From VXNE01 sp965261535 (GTDB taxonomy: Bacteria; Pseudomonadota; Gammaproteobacteria; Pseudomonadales; Azotimanducaceae), in assembly GCA_965261535.1 (NCBI GenBank), contig OZ253469.1, positions 2,232,001-2,296,000 on the forward strand: a stretch of 64,000 bases of DNA. The letters run 5' to 3'. A model generated the notes under the pieces. That model saw only the letters and a list, made by a program, of their open reading frames with translations, did no database searches and was not told the origin of the DNA. Numbering within the stretch: position 1 is the first letter of the stretch; each line of letters starts with the position of its first letter. The position numbers were made by a program, and so were the translations under genes. Of this stretch, positions 27,328 to 36,420 are shown one piece after another.

Positions 27328-27613
27328 AGGAAATAGGTATTTTGTAAGCCGGCCGCCCTTTCCTGCGGCCGCTCGAACTCATGATCGCCAATCCGCGCAG
27401 GGGCGGAGTTAAGGGCCGATAGTACGGCTACTGAAACCCGGTCGGGCCTCGCAAACCCGCTCATGGTGGACCATGAGCCGTGTCAAATACACGCGGGGAA
27501 TCTCCATTCATCGAACCGCCGCTGGGTGGTGCGACGCCCGATTGTAAAATCCCGCCTTAGACCTCTATGATTCGGGCTCGGTTCAGATTTCATCAACAGA
27601 TGAGGAAGATTGC

Positions 27614-28282
27614 ATGGCGACGGAAGCTGACTTTCACGAACATATGCTGGCTCTGCATCGCAGCGTCGGAGTGGCAACTGGGTATTGGGCTAACTACTTT
27701 CTCCGCTCTGTGCGCCAGGTCGGCGGGTTGGCTGTGGCAAAAAAGCTCCTTGCCAAGCCGACGAGCAAAGGCTTCGAGAAGCTTGAGGAAGTGCAACGGA
27801 TGGACCTTTCCGTCGAGGCGCTTGTGCTCGAAGACGGCTACGCCCATCTCTTCACGCAGGAGGAACGCAACACAGCCCGGAATCGGTTAGACCAGGTTCC
27901 CGCCTCAGGCTTCCCCAAGGTCTCCGACGGACCAGCGACCCTTGGTCAGATCACCGACGGTGAAACCCACCAGGAAGGCGCCGCCCATCGCGTGTTGGTA
28001 AACCGTTACGAGCGCGATCCGAAGGCGAGAGTGAAGTGTATTGAACACCACGGAGCGTGTTGTGCGGTCTGCGAGTTCGACTTCGAGAGGCGTTACGGCG
28101 AGATCGGCAAGGGCTTCATTCACGTCCATCACAAACGCCCTCTCGGGCAACTGAAATCCTCGTATCGACTTGATCCGCTCAAGGATCTCGTACCCGTATG
28201 CCCAAACTGTCACGCCATGCTGCACCATAGCGATCCGCCGTACGAAATCGAGCAGTTGCGCCTTAAACTGCAGGCAGCGTAG
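27614..28282 (+). CDS. HNH endonuclease, McrA/restriction-like (222 aa)
   Basis: Start ATG at 27614. The N-terminal 120 residues are helical and unrecognised. The C-terminal HNH domain is clear: CAVCEFDFERRYGEIG, then FIHVHHKRPLG, then DLVPVCPNCHAMLH. Two CxxC knuckles and the HH pair give the metal-binding nuclease core seen in McrA-type and other modification-dependent HNH enzymes. N-terminal domains of such proteins often read modified bases, but the target here is unknown. The gene stands among other defence genes and remnants and is followed closely by two small genes. Confidence 0.8.
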   Translation: MATEADFHEHMLALHRSVGVATGYWANYFLRSVRQVGGLAVAKKLLAKPTSKGFEKLEEVQRMDLSVEALVLEDGYAHLFTQEERNTARNRLDQVPASGFPKVSDGPATLGQITDGETHQEGAAHRVLVNRYERDPKARVKCIEHHGACCAVCEFDFERRYGEIGKGFIHVHHKRPLGQLKSSYRLDPLKDLVPVCPNCHAMLHHSDPPYEIEQLRLKLQAA

Positions 28283-28313
28283 AGCGACCCGCTGCCCAGA
28301 GTGCATCTTCGCC

Positions 28314-28523
28314 GTGAAACTCGTTGAACATGACAAACTGATGCGAGCACGCGACTTGCTGAACGAGACTAAGTTCGAAGCATCATTCAATCCAACGAGT
28401 GGCCGTATCCGCCGTGACGTCGGAGAGCATCGTTCTGCCGAAGCCGAATACAAGGCGGCGCGTGACGAGTTCTACTTCGGTGTGGGCAGATCGCGTGATT
28501 TGTTCGAGGAAAGCAAATGGTGA
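28314..28523 (+). CDS. Small helical protein (69 aa), unknown
   Basis: The GTG at 28314 (or ATG at 28341) opens VKLVEHDKLMRARDLLNETK. The protein is charged and helical and ends LFEESKW at 28523. It lies 31 nt after the HNH gene and ends 22 nt before the next small gene, so a three-gene operon is plausible. No family recognised and no obvious ribosome binding site. Confidence 0.35.
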   Translation: MKLVEHDKLMRARDLLNETKFEASFNPTSGRIRRDVGEHRSAEAEYKAARDEFYFGVGRSRDLFEESKW

Positions 28524-28545
28524 CGACAACTCCAAGGACCAACAC

Positions 28546-28770
28546 ATGAGCATCTGCCTGGTTTGTGGAAACCCGGCGACAGAGCTCCTTCCACACGACT
28601 ACGATGGAAGACTTTTCGACTGTGGGAAGTGCGCTCGTTATAACGTGGCAGAATCCGCTGAAAACAGGTTGAAACACTTAACGCTCGAAGAACGCATGGC
28701 AGCGCTCGCAAAGGCCAAGCGATTTGCCAGGAACGGCGAAATCGCGACCATCACGACTCTGTGCTTCTGA
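28546..28770 (+). CDS. Small zinc-ribbon-like protein (74 aa)
   Basis: The ATG at 28546 opens MSICLVCGNPATELLPHDYD, followed by LFDCGKCARYNVAE. The two CxxC pairs about 22 residues apart form a probable zinc ribbon. The rest is helical (LTLEERMAALAKAKRFARNG). Such small zinc proteins occur beside restriction genes as adaptors or regulators, but no function can be assigned. Confidence 0.5.
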   Translation: MSICLVCGNPATELLPHDYDGRLFDCGKCARYNVAESAENRLKHLTLEERMAALAKAKRFARNGEIATITTLCF

Positions 28771-29110
28771 TTGGAAATTTCATCTAACTTGATAGCACGA
28801 CCCTCGATCTCGCGCGCCGTCGACCAGTCATTTCCGTTCCTTCGAGTTTGAAGCCTTTCGGACTTGAGGAGTGCAGGGTGAGAGGTCCCGCGCTCCATCT
28901 CCCACTGCCGCAATGTAAATCCAGACCGCAGACAACCATGCTGACTATCCCGAAACGGGACACGACGATATCAAGTCGGGTCCGGCTTCAACACTCCGGT
29001 GGAGTCTGGATCGTTGCTGCTGGTTGAGTGGGCGGTTCTGCTAGAATTCTCGCCACCCGCGACCTGCCGCTTATTGCGCACTCACGGGATTGCAATTCCG
29101 GAGCGACGAA
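28771..29110. other. Intergenic region upstream of the DUF262 gene
   Basis: About 340 nt without a supported gene. It should hold the promoter of the DUF262 gene. A TTGAGT and TAGAAT pair near 29024-29045 is spaced only 12 nt apart, too close for a sigma70 promoter. A few imperfect inverted repeats are present but no clear terminator. Confidence 0.3.
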
Positions 29111-30958
29111 ATGGCCGAGCTAAAAAACAAGATTGATGCCAACGACCGAACTGTTGCTGAGGTCTTGGACGGGAAAAAGTACGCAGTCGACTATTTCCAG
29201 AGGGAGTATAGCTGGGGCCGATCGCACATTGAGCAGTTGATCACCGACCTTACTCAAGCCTTCCTCGATGAGTACCGCGAAGGCGACAGTCGCAGGCAAG
29301 GGGCGGATTACAACACGTACTACTTGGGTCCACTCGTGCTGATCGAGCGGGCTGGTGAACGCAGCATCATCGACGGGCAGCAGCGTCTGACCTCACTTAC
29401 TCTGTTTCTCATCTATCTCTATCATTTACAACACGACCTCGGATACAACGAGGCGCTCCGACCGATGATTTATTCGGAACATCGAGGGGAGAGATCTTTC
29501 AATCTCGACGTTCGGGAGAGGGAGCGCTGCTTGGAGCAGCTCTTCATTTCCGGCACTTACGAGGTAACGAACAGCGACGACGAATCCACGGTCAACATGG
29601 GACAGCGATATGAGGATATTGGCCAGGCGTTTCCCGAAGAGCTGAGGAACGGGACGCTGCCACACTTTCTCGACTGGCTACGGGAAAACGTCATTCTCGT
29701 GGAGATCATCGCCTACAGCGAAGAAAACGCCTACACAATATTCGAAACCATGAACGACCGTGGCTTGAATCTGACTTCAACGGAGATGCTCAAGGGTTAC
29801 ATCCTTTCAAACTTCCGTGATTCCTCGCGCCGCCGGGAAGCCAATGTTCAGTGGCGGGAAGCCATTCAAGAACTGCACAAGTGGAGCAAGGACGAAGACC
29901 AGAAGTTCTTTCAGGCGTGGCTTCGCAGCCAGTACGCAGACACCATTCGACCGGCAGCAACGGGCGCGCAAAACGAGGATTTTGAAATAATCGGTACCCG
30001 CTTCCATCGGTGGGTTCGAGATAATCTCGACAAACTGGGACTACGCCTTGATTCGCCTGATGCCCTTGGTCAATTTCTCGAAATCGACTTTCGGTTTTTT
30101 CTGGCTGCGTACTTCAATATCCTCAGCGCGCAAAATGCGTTGACCCACGGTCTGGAGCACATCTACTACATCCACCGTTGGGGAATAGCCACATCATTGA
30201 GCTTCCCACTTTTGATGGCCCCGCTGACGATAGAGGACGACAACGAAACGGTTATCACGAAGCTCAATCTGGTTGCCCGTTATGTCGAAACGTTCGCCGT
30301 CCGGCGTTCTGTCAACTACCGCAGGTTCGCCGCTAGCTCTATCCGCTACACAATGTACACGCTCGTTAAGGACATTAGACGAAAGACTGTTCCGGAGCTT
30401 CGGTGCATCCTACGAAAGCGTCTGCAGGAGATGAGCGAGGATTGGACCGGCATGGACCGCTTCGGAATGCACGGACAGAACAAGCGCTTTATAAAGTTCC
30501 TTCTGGCCCGGATAACGGCTTACATAGAGAAGGAGTCAGGGCGCGGAACTTCGTTTGCTACGTACTATGATGAAGTCGATGGCAAGCCGTTTCAAATTGA
30601 GCATATCTGGGCGGACGCCTTCGCGGAACACCGTGACGACTTTGACCAGCGCGACGAGTTCGATGAATACCGAAACCGAATAGGCGCACTGCTTTTGATT
30701 CAGCAAGGGACGAATCAGAGCCTAGGTAGTATGAGCTATGAAGAAAAGCGCAATCTCTACGGCAGGGAGAACCTGCTCGCGCAGTCACTCTGTGATGTCG
30801 CCTACGAGAATAACCCCAACTTCACCGATATGTGCCAGCGCCTAGCCCTCCAGTTTCGTCCACACGACGAGTTTCGCAAGAGCGACCTGATGCTGCGGCA
30901 GGGCCTTTATCGAGGCATAGCCGAGCAGATCTGGTCGTCCGATCTCCAAGTAATCTAG
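29111..30958 (+). CDS. GmrSD-like DUF262/DUF1524 restriction protein (615 aa)
   Basis: The N-terminal DUF262 (GmrS-like) domain has the DGQQR motif IDGQQRLTSLTLF near residue 86. The C-terminal DUF1524 HNH-type domain shows FQIEHIWADAFAEHRDD near 494 followed by NRIGALLLI. Both halves of the GmrSD type IV enzyme are in one chain. Members cut modified DNA using nucleotide hydrolysis by the DUF262 part; that is family knowledge. I prefer the ATG at 29111 over the TTG at 29090. The gene stands alone between a 340-nt and a 318-nt gap, so it is a single-gene defence element. Could also be classed as BrxU/SspE-like. Confidence 0.85.
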   Translation: MAELKNKIDANDRTVAEVLDGKKYAVDYFQREYSWGRSHIEQLITDLTQAFLDEYREGDSRRQGADYNTYYLGPLVLIERAGERSIIDGQQRLTSLTLFLIYLYHLQHDLGYNEALRPMIYSEHRGERSFNLDVRERERCLEQLFISGTYEVTNSDDESTVNMGQRYEDIGQAFPEELRNGTLPHFLDWLRENVILVEIIAYSEENAYTIFETMNDRGLNLTSTEMLKGYILSNFRDSSRRREANVQWREAIQELHKWSKDEDQKFFQAWLRSQYADTIRPAATGAQNEDFEIIGTRFHRWVRDNLDKLGLRLDSPDALGQFLEIDFRFFLAAYFNILSAQNALTHGLEHIYYIHRWGIATSLSFPLLMAPLTIEDDNETVITKLNLVARYVETFAVRRSVNYRRFAASSIRYTMYTLVKDIRRKTVPELRCILRKRLQEMSEDWTGMDRFGMHGQNKRFIKFLLARITAYIEKESGRGTSFATYYDEVDGKPFQIEHIWADAFAEHRDDFDQRDEFDEYRNRIGALLLIQQGTNQSLGSMSYEEKRNLYGRENLLAQSLCDVAYENNPNFTDMCQRLALQFRPHDEFRKSDLMLRQGLYRGIAEQIWSSDLQVI

Positions 30959-31276
30959 TCGATGTTCGGATTGTCGGCGGAGCGTTCGTAGCTGCAGCGT
31001 CCAGTCCTCCGCCCTGCGCCCTTACGGTTCCGGAGTCCCCGCCGACAAGCGCGGTGAGCGAGACCGACTGGGTACAGACGACGTGACGCTGATACTCGGC
31101 GCTGGACCATTGACTTCGGGGAAGTGCCGGGCAAGCCGATCCATCACCTCTCGGTGTTCTTCCGACCCGGGGCGGTTGTTCCATGGGCGAAGAGCGGGGC
31201 CGGGCCACAGGCGGGGCCGAAGGGGCCGGCTGTGGGGCACGCGTTGATCAAGGCCATCTTTTAAGCAGCAAGAGAC
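30959..31276. other. Intergenic region, nothing recognised
   Basis: 318 nt between the DUF262 gene and the DUF3604 gene. No gene, terminator or promoter that I can support. It marks the switch from defence genes to ordinary chromosomal genes. Confidence 0.3.
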
Positions 31277-33229
31277 ATGAAGACCGTTACCCCCGCTTGC
31301 GTCAGCAAAGCGACAATCCTGATTCGCGCGCTTGCTGTGCTTCCATTCACCGCCTTGGCCGGCGAAACGTATTCGCCTTATGCCGACGATTCCTTCCCGA
31401 CCAAAGTCTACTGGAGCGATACGCACGTGCACACCGCCCTGTCGGGTGACGCCTTCGTTCTTGGCACCCGGTTGATGCCGGACGAGGCGTATCGATTCGC
31501 CAAGGGCGAGACGGTTCGAGGGACGGGCGGCGGGGAAGTCCGTCTGCGCCGGCCGCTGGACTTTCTCATGGTCTCGGATCATGCCGAGAATCTTGGCGTA
31601 TTGCCTCGACTGGCAGTGGACGATGGCTCGGTGCCGGCAACCGAGGCAAGCTGGCGCTGGGCGTCGGAACTTGCCGGCCATCCACCTTTGCGGGACGTAC
31701 TACAGGCGAAGGACCTCGATGCATACAATCGCGGGTTCCAGCGCCTGGCTTCGATAAAGGGCGCGGGCGCACACAACGCCGACTATGCCCTCGACAAGCG
31801 TTTTCGGCACTCGGTCTGGGAAGAGGTCATCGCAAACGCCGAACGGCATAACGACCCGGGCACGTTCACCACATTCATCGGCTATGAGTGGAGCGCGCGG
31901 GCGGCCAAGAACAAGCCGAACATGATCCACCGAAACGTGCTCTATGAAGGCGGTCCCGACGAGACCCGCCAGGTGGTGCCATTCTCCCGCTTCGACAGCA
32001 GTGACCCGGTGGACCTGTGGGCATACCTGCAAGACTACGAGGACCGCACGGGAGGCAAGGTGCTTGCCATCCCCCACAATTCCAATCTGAGCGGGGGCAA
32101 CATGTTCCGGCTCAGCACGCTTGACGGCCAGCCCTTCACGAAGGCCTACGCGCAGACGCGTTCGCGCTGGGAACCCATCGTCGAGGTGACCCAGGCCAAG
32201 GGAGACGGCGAGACCCACCCGCTGATATCGCCGACCGATGAATTCGCCGACTACGAGACGATGGGCAGTTTCATCGCTGCACCGGCCAAGGGCGACAAGG
32301 CTGCGGCAGGATCGAAAAAGCAAGGCAAGGGTCCAGCCTCTGCAGAAGAATCGCAGCAGGACCCTGTTGCGCTGGCAGCACAATCCTATGCCCGTTCCGC
32401 CCTGAAGCTGGGCTTGGATCAGGAAGCGGAACTGGGCGTCAATCCCTTCAAGTTCGGCATGATCGGCAGCACCGATACCCACAATTCGCTGTCGGCGGCC
32501 GACGAAAACAATTTCTGGGGCGGCTCGGGCTTGAAAGAACCCAGCCGATACCGCGCGGCGACCCAGGCGCAGTACGGCGCTTCCGGCTATGCAGCGGTAT
32601 GGGCGACCGAGAACACGCGGGAAGCGCTATTCAACGCGATGCGTCGCCGGGAAGTCTATGCGTCTACCGGCCCGCGCATGACCGTGCGTTTCTTCGGCGG
32701 CTGGGACTACGCGCTGGAGGACGCCATGCGGCCGGACCTTGCCCGCATCGGGTACGCCAAGGGTGTGCCGATGGGCGGGGATCTCACCGAAGCGCCCCGG
32801 GAGAAAGCGCCGAGTTTCCTGATTCGAGCGGTGAAAGACCCGGATGGCGCAAACCTCGACCGGGTGCAGGTGATCAAGGGCTGGCGCGATGCGGATGGCG
32901 AGTTGCACGAGAAGGTCCATACCGTGGCCCTGTCCGATGGCCGCGAAGAAAACGCCGGGGGCGAGGTCAGGCCGGTGGGCAATACGGTGGACGTGAAGAA
33001 CGCCTCCTACACGAACAGCATCGGCGATCCGGAATTGGCGGTGATGTGGACGGATCCCGATTTCAGCAAGGACGAACTCGCCTTCTATTACTTGCGTGTA
33101 TTGGAGATCCCGACGCCTCGCTGGACGGCGTACGATGCGAGTTTCTTTGGGTTGACGGATTTGCCGGACGAAGTCCCCGTGGTGACGCAGGAGCGGGCCT
33201 ATACATCGCCGATCTGGTATACGCCTTGA
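31277..33229 (+). CDS. DUF3604 family protein, exported (650 aa)
   Basis: An exported protein with a hydrophobic N-terminal segment (ILIRALAVLPFTALAGET). It has the DUF3604 hallmarks YWSDTHVHTALSGDA and DFLMVSDHAENLGV early, and GMIGSTDTHNSLSAADENNF in the second half. These His/Asp motifs resemble the PHP metal-dependent phosphoesterase fold, so a metal hydrolase role in the periplasm is plausible but unproven. Length and end (SPIWYTP) are typical of the family, which is common in marine gammaproteobacteria. A Lys/Ala-rich low-complexity insert sits near residues 335-355. Confidence 0.85.
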   Translation: MKTVTPACVSKATILIRALAVLPFTALAGETYSPYADDSFPTKVYWSDTHVHTALSGDAFVLGTRLMPDEAYRFAKGETVRGTGGGEVRLRRPLDFLMVSDHAENLGVLPRLAVDDGSVPATEASWRWASELAGHPPLRDVLQAKDLDAYNRGFQRLASIKGAGAHNADYALDKRFRHSVWEEVIANAERHNDPGTFTTFIGYEWSARAAKNKPNMIHRNVLYEGGPDETRQVVPFSRFDSSDPVDLWAYLQDYEDRTGGKVLAIPHNSNLSGGNMFRLSTLDGQPFTKAYAQTRSRWEPIVEVTQAKGDGETHPLISPTDEFADYETMGSFIAAPAKGDKAAAGSKKQGKGPASAEESQQDPVALAAQSYARSALKLGLDQEAELGVNPFKFGMIGSTDTHNSLSAADENNFWGGSGLKEPSRYRAATQAQYGASGYAAVWATENTREALFNAMRRREVYASTGPRMTVRFFGGWDYALEDAMRPDLARIGYAKGVPMGGDLTEAPREKAPSFLIRAVKDPDGANLDRVQVIKGWRDADGELHEKVHTVALSDGREENAGGEVRPVGNTVDVKNASYTNSIGDPELAVMWTDPDFSKDELAFYYLRVLEIPTPRWTAYDASFFGLTDLPDEVPVVTQERAYTSPIWYTP

Positions 33230-33322
33230 GGTGGGTCGCAGTTCAATCCTTGTCTCGCGTTACAGATATTTCGTCGATCTGCAGTACGGTCCCTGGACGC
33301 TGAACGCGAGGTATAGAACTTT

Positions 33323-34138
33323 TTGGAAGGCGTAGCGGTCCACAAGAGCGTCGTCGTCGGCAAGGCGGGAGATCGGGACCTCCATGGAGATCTGTACGCG
33401 CCAAAGGGCGCGGCCGAGTTGCGCCCGGCCATTGTCGTCGTACACGGCGGCGGCTGGCGCAAGGGCAGGCCGGAGAGTGTCAGGGGATTCGGTGAACTGC
33501 TCGGACAGGCGGGATTCGTCTGCCTGCTGGCGGACTACCGCCTGATGATGGAAGCGTCCTGGCCAGCGCAGATCGAAGACGTGAAATGCGCCATCCGGTT
33601 CCTGCGGGCCAGTGCCGACTCGCTTGGCGTGGATCCCGACCGGATCGGCGTCGTCGGCGACTCCGCCGGCGGCCATCTTGCGCTCATGGCGGCGGTGTCT
33701 TCCCCCTTCGAAGGTAACGGGGGACACGCGGAGCACTCCAGTGCCGTCGCCGCGGTAGGCTCGATGTACGGTCCGACGCGGATCCGCTTCGGCACTGAAC
33801 GACCCAACCACGTTGCCCTGATGGGTGAGCGCGCGGACGAGGCGGACTACGACGCGGCCAGCCCCATCACTTACGACCTCAGTGGTTTCCCCCCGTGCCT
33901 GTTCATCCACGGCGTCGAAGACCACGCGGTACCGGTGGCGGACAGCCTGGATTTCCACGACAAGCTGACGCGCCTGGGCCGCCCCGTCGACCTGCACCTG
34001 TTCTCCGGCGTGGGTCACGCATTCGATCGGCAGACGTTCAAGGAAGGAGCACGAATGGTAGATATAGCGGACCCGAAGTCCGTCTATGGAAGGACCGTTA
34101 TCCAGATCATTGCGTTGTTCTTCCGGAAGTATCTCTAG
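33323..34138 (+). CDS. Alpha/beta hydrolase, esterase/lipase-like (271 aa)
   Basis: Alpha/beta hydrolase of the HSL/BD-FAE type. The oxyanion-hole motif is VVHGGGWRKG, the nucleophile elbow VVGDSAGGHLA, the acid region FIHGVEDHAVPV and the catalytic histidine GVGHAFD. No signal peptide, so cytoplasmic. The only available start is TTG at 33323, with GAGG at 33308-33311 as a reasonable ribosome binding site; an in-frame TAG lies just upstream. It follows the DUF3604 gene by 93 nt in the same direction. Confidence 0.85.
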   Translation: MEGVAVHKSVVVGKAGDRDLHGDLYAPKGAAELRPAIVVVHGGGWRKGRPESVRGFGELLGQAGFVCLLADYRLMMEASWPAQIEDVKCAIRFLRASADSLGVDPDRIGVVGDSAGGHLALMAAVSSPFEGNGGHAEHSSAVAAVGSMYGPTRIRFGTERPNHVALMGERADEADYDAASPITYDLSGFPPCLFIHGVEDHAVPVADSLDFHDKLTRLGRPVDLHLFSGVGHAFDRQTFKEGARMVDIADPKSVYGRTVIQIIALFFRKYL

Positions 34139-34179
34139 CCAGGGGCGCCTCCGACCAACACGCGGAAGACACTGGTTGC

Positions 34180-34680
34180 CTACTCGCGCCGCGCCAGACG
34201 GCCGAAACCGGTCAGTCCGATGACAACCAGCAGCGCGACCTTCACGAACTCGAGAGCCGTGTAAATCCAGTGCAGGAACGACGACGGCAGATGCCGGCCG
34301 TCGATGATCGCCTGCACACGGACATCGAGGATCGGCAGCATCCATACGTACTGGCACACCAATATCGCGACAATGAAGCCAAGCAGCACGAGTGTCCGAC
34401 GCCTTGGCGTAGTGATCCAGACCAGAACCGCCAGCGCCACCACGGCCACGCATTCAATCCACTGCAGGGCTGCGAAGGTCACACGGCCCACGGCAAGTGC
34501 GTCGGCGAGGGACAGCGAAGGCGCCAGGAACTTCACCGGCGTCGCAACGAAGCTCACGCCGAGCACCAGGCCCGCCCAAAGCCACGCGAGCAGCGTCAGC
34601 GCCAGTTGCGTGCGGTCGTTCACTCGGTCAACACCATTCACCAGACCACCGTGATTGCCAGACGCGGCATAGTTCCTCAT
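34180..34680 (-). CDS. Small integral membrane protein, about four helices (166 aa)
   Basis: Four hydrophobic segments are visible: LALTLLAWLWAGLVLGVSFV, the CVAVVALAVLVWI region, LVLLGFIVAILVCQYVWML and FVKVALLVVIGLTGFG. The layout resembles DUF4149/DUF1772-like small membrane proteins. It ends in a basic tail (RLARRE). It is convergent with the hydrolase gene. No operon partner and no known role. Confidence 0.7.
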   Translation of the reverse strand: MRNYAASGNHGGLVNGVDRVNDRTQLALTLLAWLWAGLVLGVSFVATPVKFLAPSLSLADALAVGRVTFAALQWIECVAVVALAVLVWITTPRRRTLVLLGFIVAILVCQYVWMLPILDVRVQAIIDGRHLPSSFLHWIYTALEFVKVALLVVIGLTGFGRLARRE

Positions 34681-35035
34681 TCAGTCCAGTTGATGCCGAA
34701 TCTGTCCACATGCCGTATCGAAACCCAATGAGTATCCCGCAACGGCATCGTCACGGATCGCCAGCCGACAATTTCCCGAATATCTTGTCAAGGCTTTGCC
34801 CCATCGGTCAGTGATCAAGATGGAACAAATGCTGCCGACCGCAACCGGCGGGCCGAACGAACTGTTGTCGCTCAGTGCCTGCGCAGCTCCACTACCCGAC
34901 ATCGCGTCGTTGCCATATTATCTGTAGGGATATACAGTACCATGGGTAATCGAGAATCCTGATCTGCGCGAACATCACTGTAGAGAGAAGATCAAAAATA
35001 ATAGAGTCAGCGTCGTAAGGAATTCCATCGACCTC
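34681..35035. other. Intergenic region upstream of the restriction-modification genes
   Basis: About 355 nt. It contains no gene I can support with confidence, although several short frames on both strands look weakly coding. AT-rich stretches near 34915-35005 may hold the R-M promoter. No controller-protein gene or C-box-like repeat was identified. Confidence 0.3.
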
Positions 35036-35140
35036 ATGGCGAACGAAGGGGAGGTCTGCGTTATTCGGGAGTTCGAGACCGCCGACCGCCAGTGCCTCTC
35101 GCACCGCCTCGTCCTCATTCTCGACAAGGCGGCTTCGTGA
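35036..35140 (+). CDS. Possible 34-aa leader peptide coupled to the methyltransferase
   Basis: The ATG at 35036 gives a 34-codon frame starting MANEGEVCVIREFETADRQC. Its TGA stop overlaps the GTG start of the cytosine methyltransferase as GTGA (35137-35140). AAGGAA lies about 15 nt upstream, rather far for a ribosome binding site. It may be a translational-coupling leader or the relic of a longer gene. The overlap could also be chance. Confidence 0.3.
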   Translation: MANEGEVCVIREFETADRQCLSHRLVLILDKAAS

Positions 35141-36420
35141 CCCGACCCACTGTTGTTGACATTTTCGCCGGCGTAGGTGGACTGGGCCTCGGGTTCGAAC
35201 AGGCCGGTTTCGACGTGGCCGCGTCGGTCGAAATCGATCCCGTCCATGCGGCAACGCACGCTTTCAACTTTCCCAATTGTCGGACTCTCTGCGTCGATGC
35301 TACGAAGATTCGGGGAGAAGATATCCGCCGAGAGCTGTCGACCCCTATAGACGTAGTTGTTGGAGGCGCGCCCTGCCAAGGCTTCTCCATGATCGGCAAG
35401 CGATCTCTCGACGACCCGCGCAACCAGCTCGTCCAGCACTTCCTGCGCTTGGTCATCGAGTTGGAGCCCTCCGTGTTCGTGCTCGAGAACGTTCGTGGCC
35501 TGACCGTCGGGAAGCACCGCCAGCTTCTCGACGAAGTGACGACGGAGTTCCGGCGAGCGGGTTACTCAGTGACGCTCCCTTGGCAGGTTCTCAACGCCCG
35601 CGACTACGGCGCTCCCCAGGACAGGCAGCGGCTCTTCCTGCTAGGCGCTAAGGGAGTACGGACCCCGCAGTACCCTCTACTGGAGATCCTCCGGCCGGCA
35701 CCGACCTGCCTAGACGCGCTCGACGACTTGCCGAACGCAGAGGACTTCGATGAGTTGGCCTCCGCCGACAGCGTGCGCGTCGAGCCGCAGACCACCGGAC
35801 TGAGCCAATACGCCAGAGCGATGAGGTGTCTCACCAACGATGCCTGGCACTACGGCTACATCCGGGAATGGAATCCCCGTTTGCTGACGGCAAGCCTGAG
35901 AACTGCCCACACCGACATCTCCCGCCGGCGCTTCCGTGACACTCGCCCCGCCGCAGTCGAGCCCATATCGAGGTTCTACAAGCTTGCGGCAAACGGAGTC
36001 TCGAATACCCTGCGCGCCGGCACCGACTCCGCGCGCGGCGCGTTCACCAGCCCCCGTCCGATCCACTATCGATACGACCGCTGCGTCACCGTGCGCGAAA
36101 TGGCCCGCCTGCACGGGTTCCCGGACTGGTTCCGGTTTCATGTGACCAAATGGCACGGGGCGCGACAGATCGGCAATTCCGTCCCTCCCCCGCTGGCGAG
36201 AGCGGTAGCCGCGTCCGTCCGCGAAGCGCTAGCCGTCTCGCCGACATACCCTCCAGGCTCTATCCCGCTTGGCGCGCCCAATCTTCTCAGCATGGACATG
36301 ACGGAAGCCGCCGCCCATTGGGGCGTGGCCGTGCCTATCGCCAAGCGGGACCGGAAAAGTGGCGCCAAGAAACGCAAGCAGATGGACATAGAGCGGGCGC
36401 GTGCCGCCGCTACCGCATGA
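35137..36420 (+). CDS. C5-cytosine DNA methyltransferase (type II R-M, 427 aa)
   Basis: The m5C methyltransferase motifs occur in order: motif I DIFAGVGGLGLGFEQAG, motif IV GGAPCQGFS with the catalytic cysteine near residue 79, motif VI VFVLENVRGL, motif VIII QDRQRLFLLG, and motif X QIGNSVPPPLARAVA. I chose the GTG at 35137 because the product then begins just before motif I, as usual; a GTG at 35092 would add 15 unlikely residues. The stop overlaps the restriction gene start as ATGA. It methylates host sites against the partner nuclease. Target sequence cannot be read from the protein. Confidence 0.92.
   Translation: MTRPTVVDIFAGVGGLGLGFEQAGFDVAASVEIDPVHAATHAFNFPNCRTLCVDATKIRGEDIRRELSTPIDVVVGGAPCQGFSMIGKRSLDDPRNQLVQHFLRLVIELEPSVFVLENVRGLTVGKHRQLLDEVTTEFRRAGYSVTLPWQVLNARDYGAPQDRQRLFLLGAKGVRTPQYPLLEILRPAPTCLDALDDLPNAEDFDELASADSVRVEPQTTGLSQYARAMRCLTNDAWHYGYIREWNPRLLTASLRTAHTDISRRRFRDTRPAAVEPISRFYKLAANGVSNTLRAGTDSARGAFTSPRPIHYRYDRCVTVREMARLHGFPDWFRFHVTKWHGARQIGNSVPPPLARAVAASVREALAVSPTYPPGSIPLGAPNLLSMDMTEAAAHWGVAVPIAKRDRKSGAKKRKQMDIERARAAATA

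Noticed and set aside
29024..29045. Promoter for the DUF262 gene (TTGAGT/TAGAAT)
   Set aside because: The 12-nt spacing is too short for a sigma70 promoter.
34681..34902. Minus-strand 73-codon frame ending directly before the small membrane protein
   Set aside because: The TGA-ATG adjacency is tempting, but the sequence shows no motif and weak codon preference. It could simply be the leader region.
34892..35254. Minus-strand frame opposite the start of the cytosine methyltransferase
   Set aside because: Part of it (RHEVDGIPYDADSIIFDLL) looks protein-like, but it has no start outside the methylase gene and overlaps it antisense. Left unresolved.
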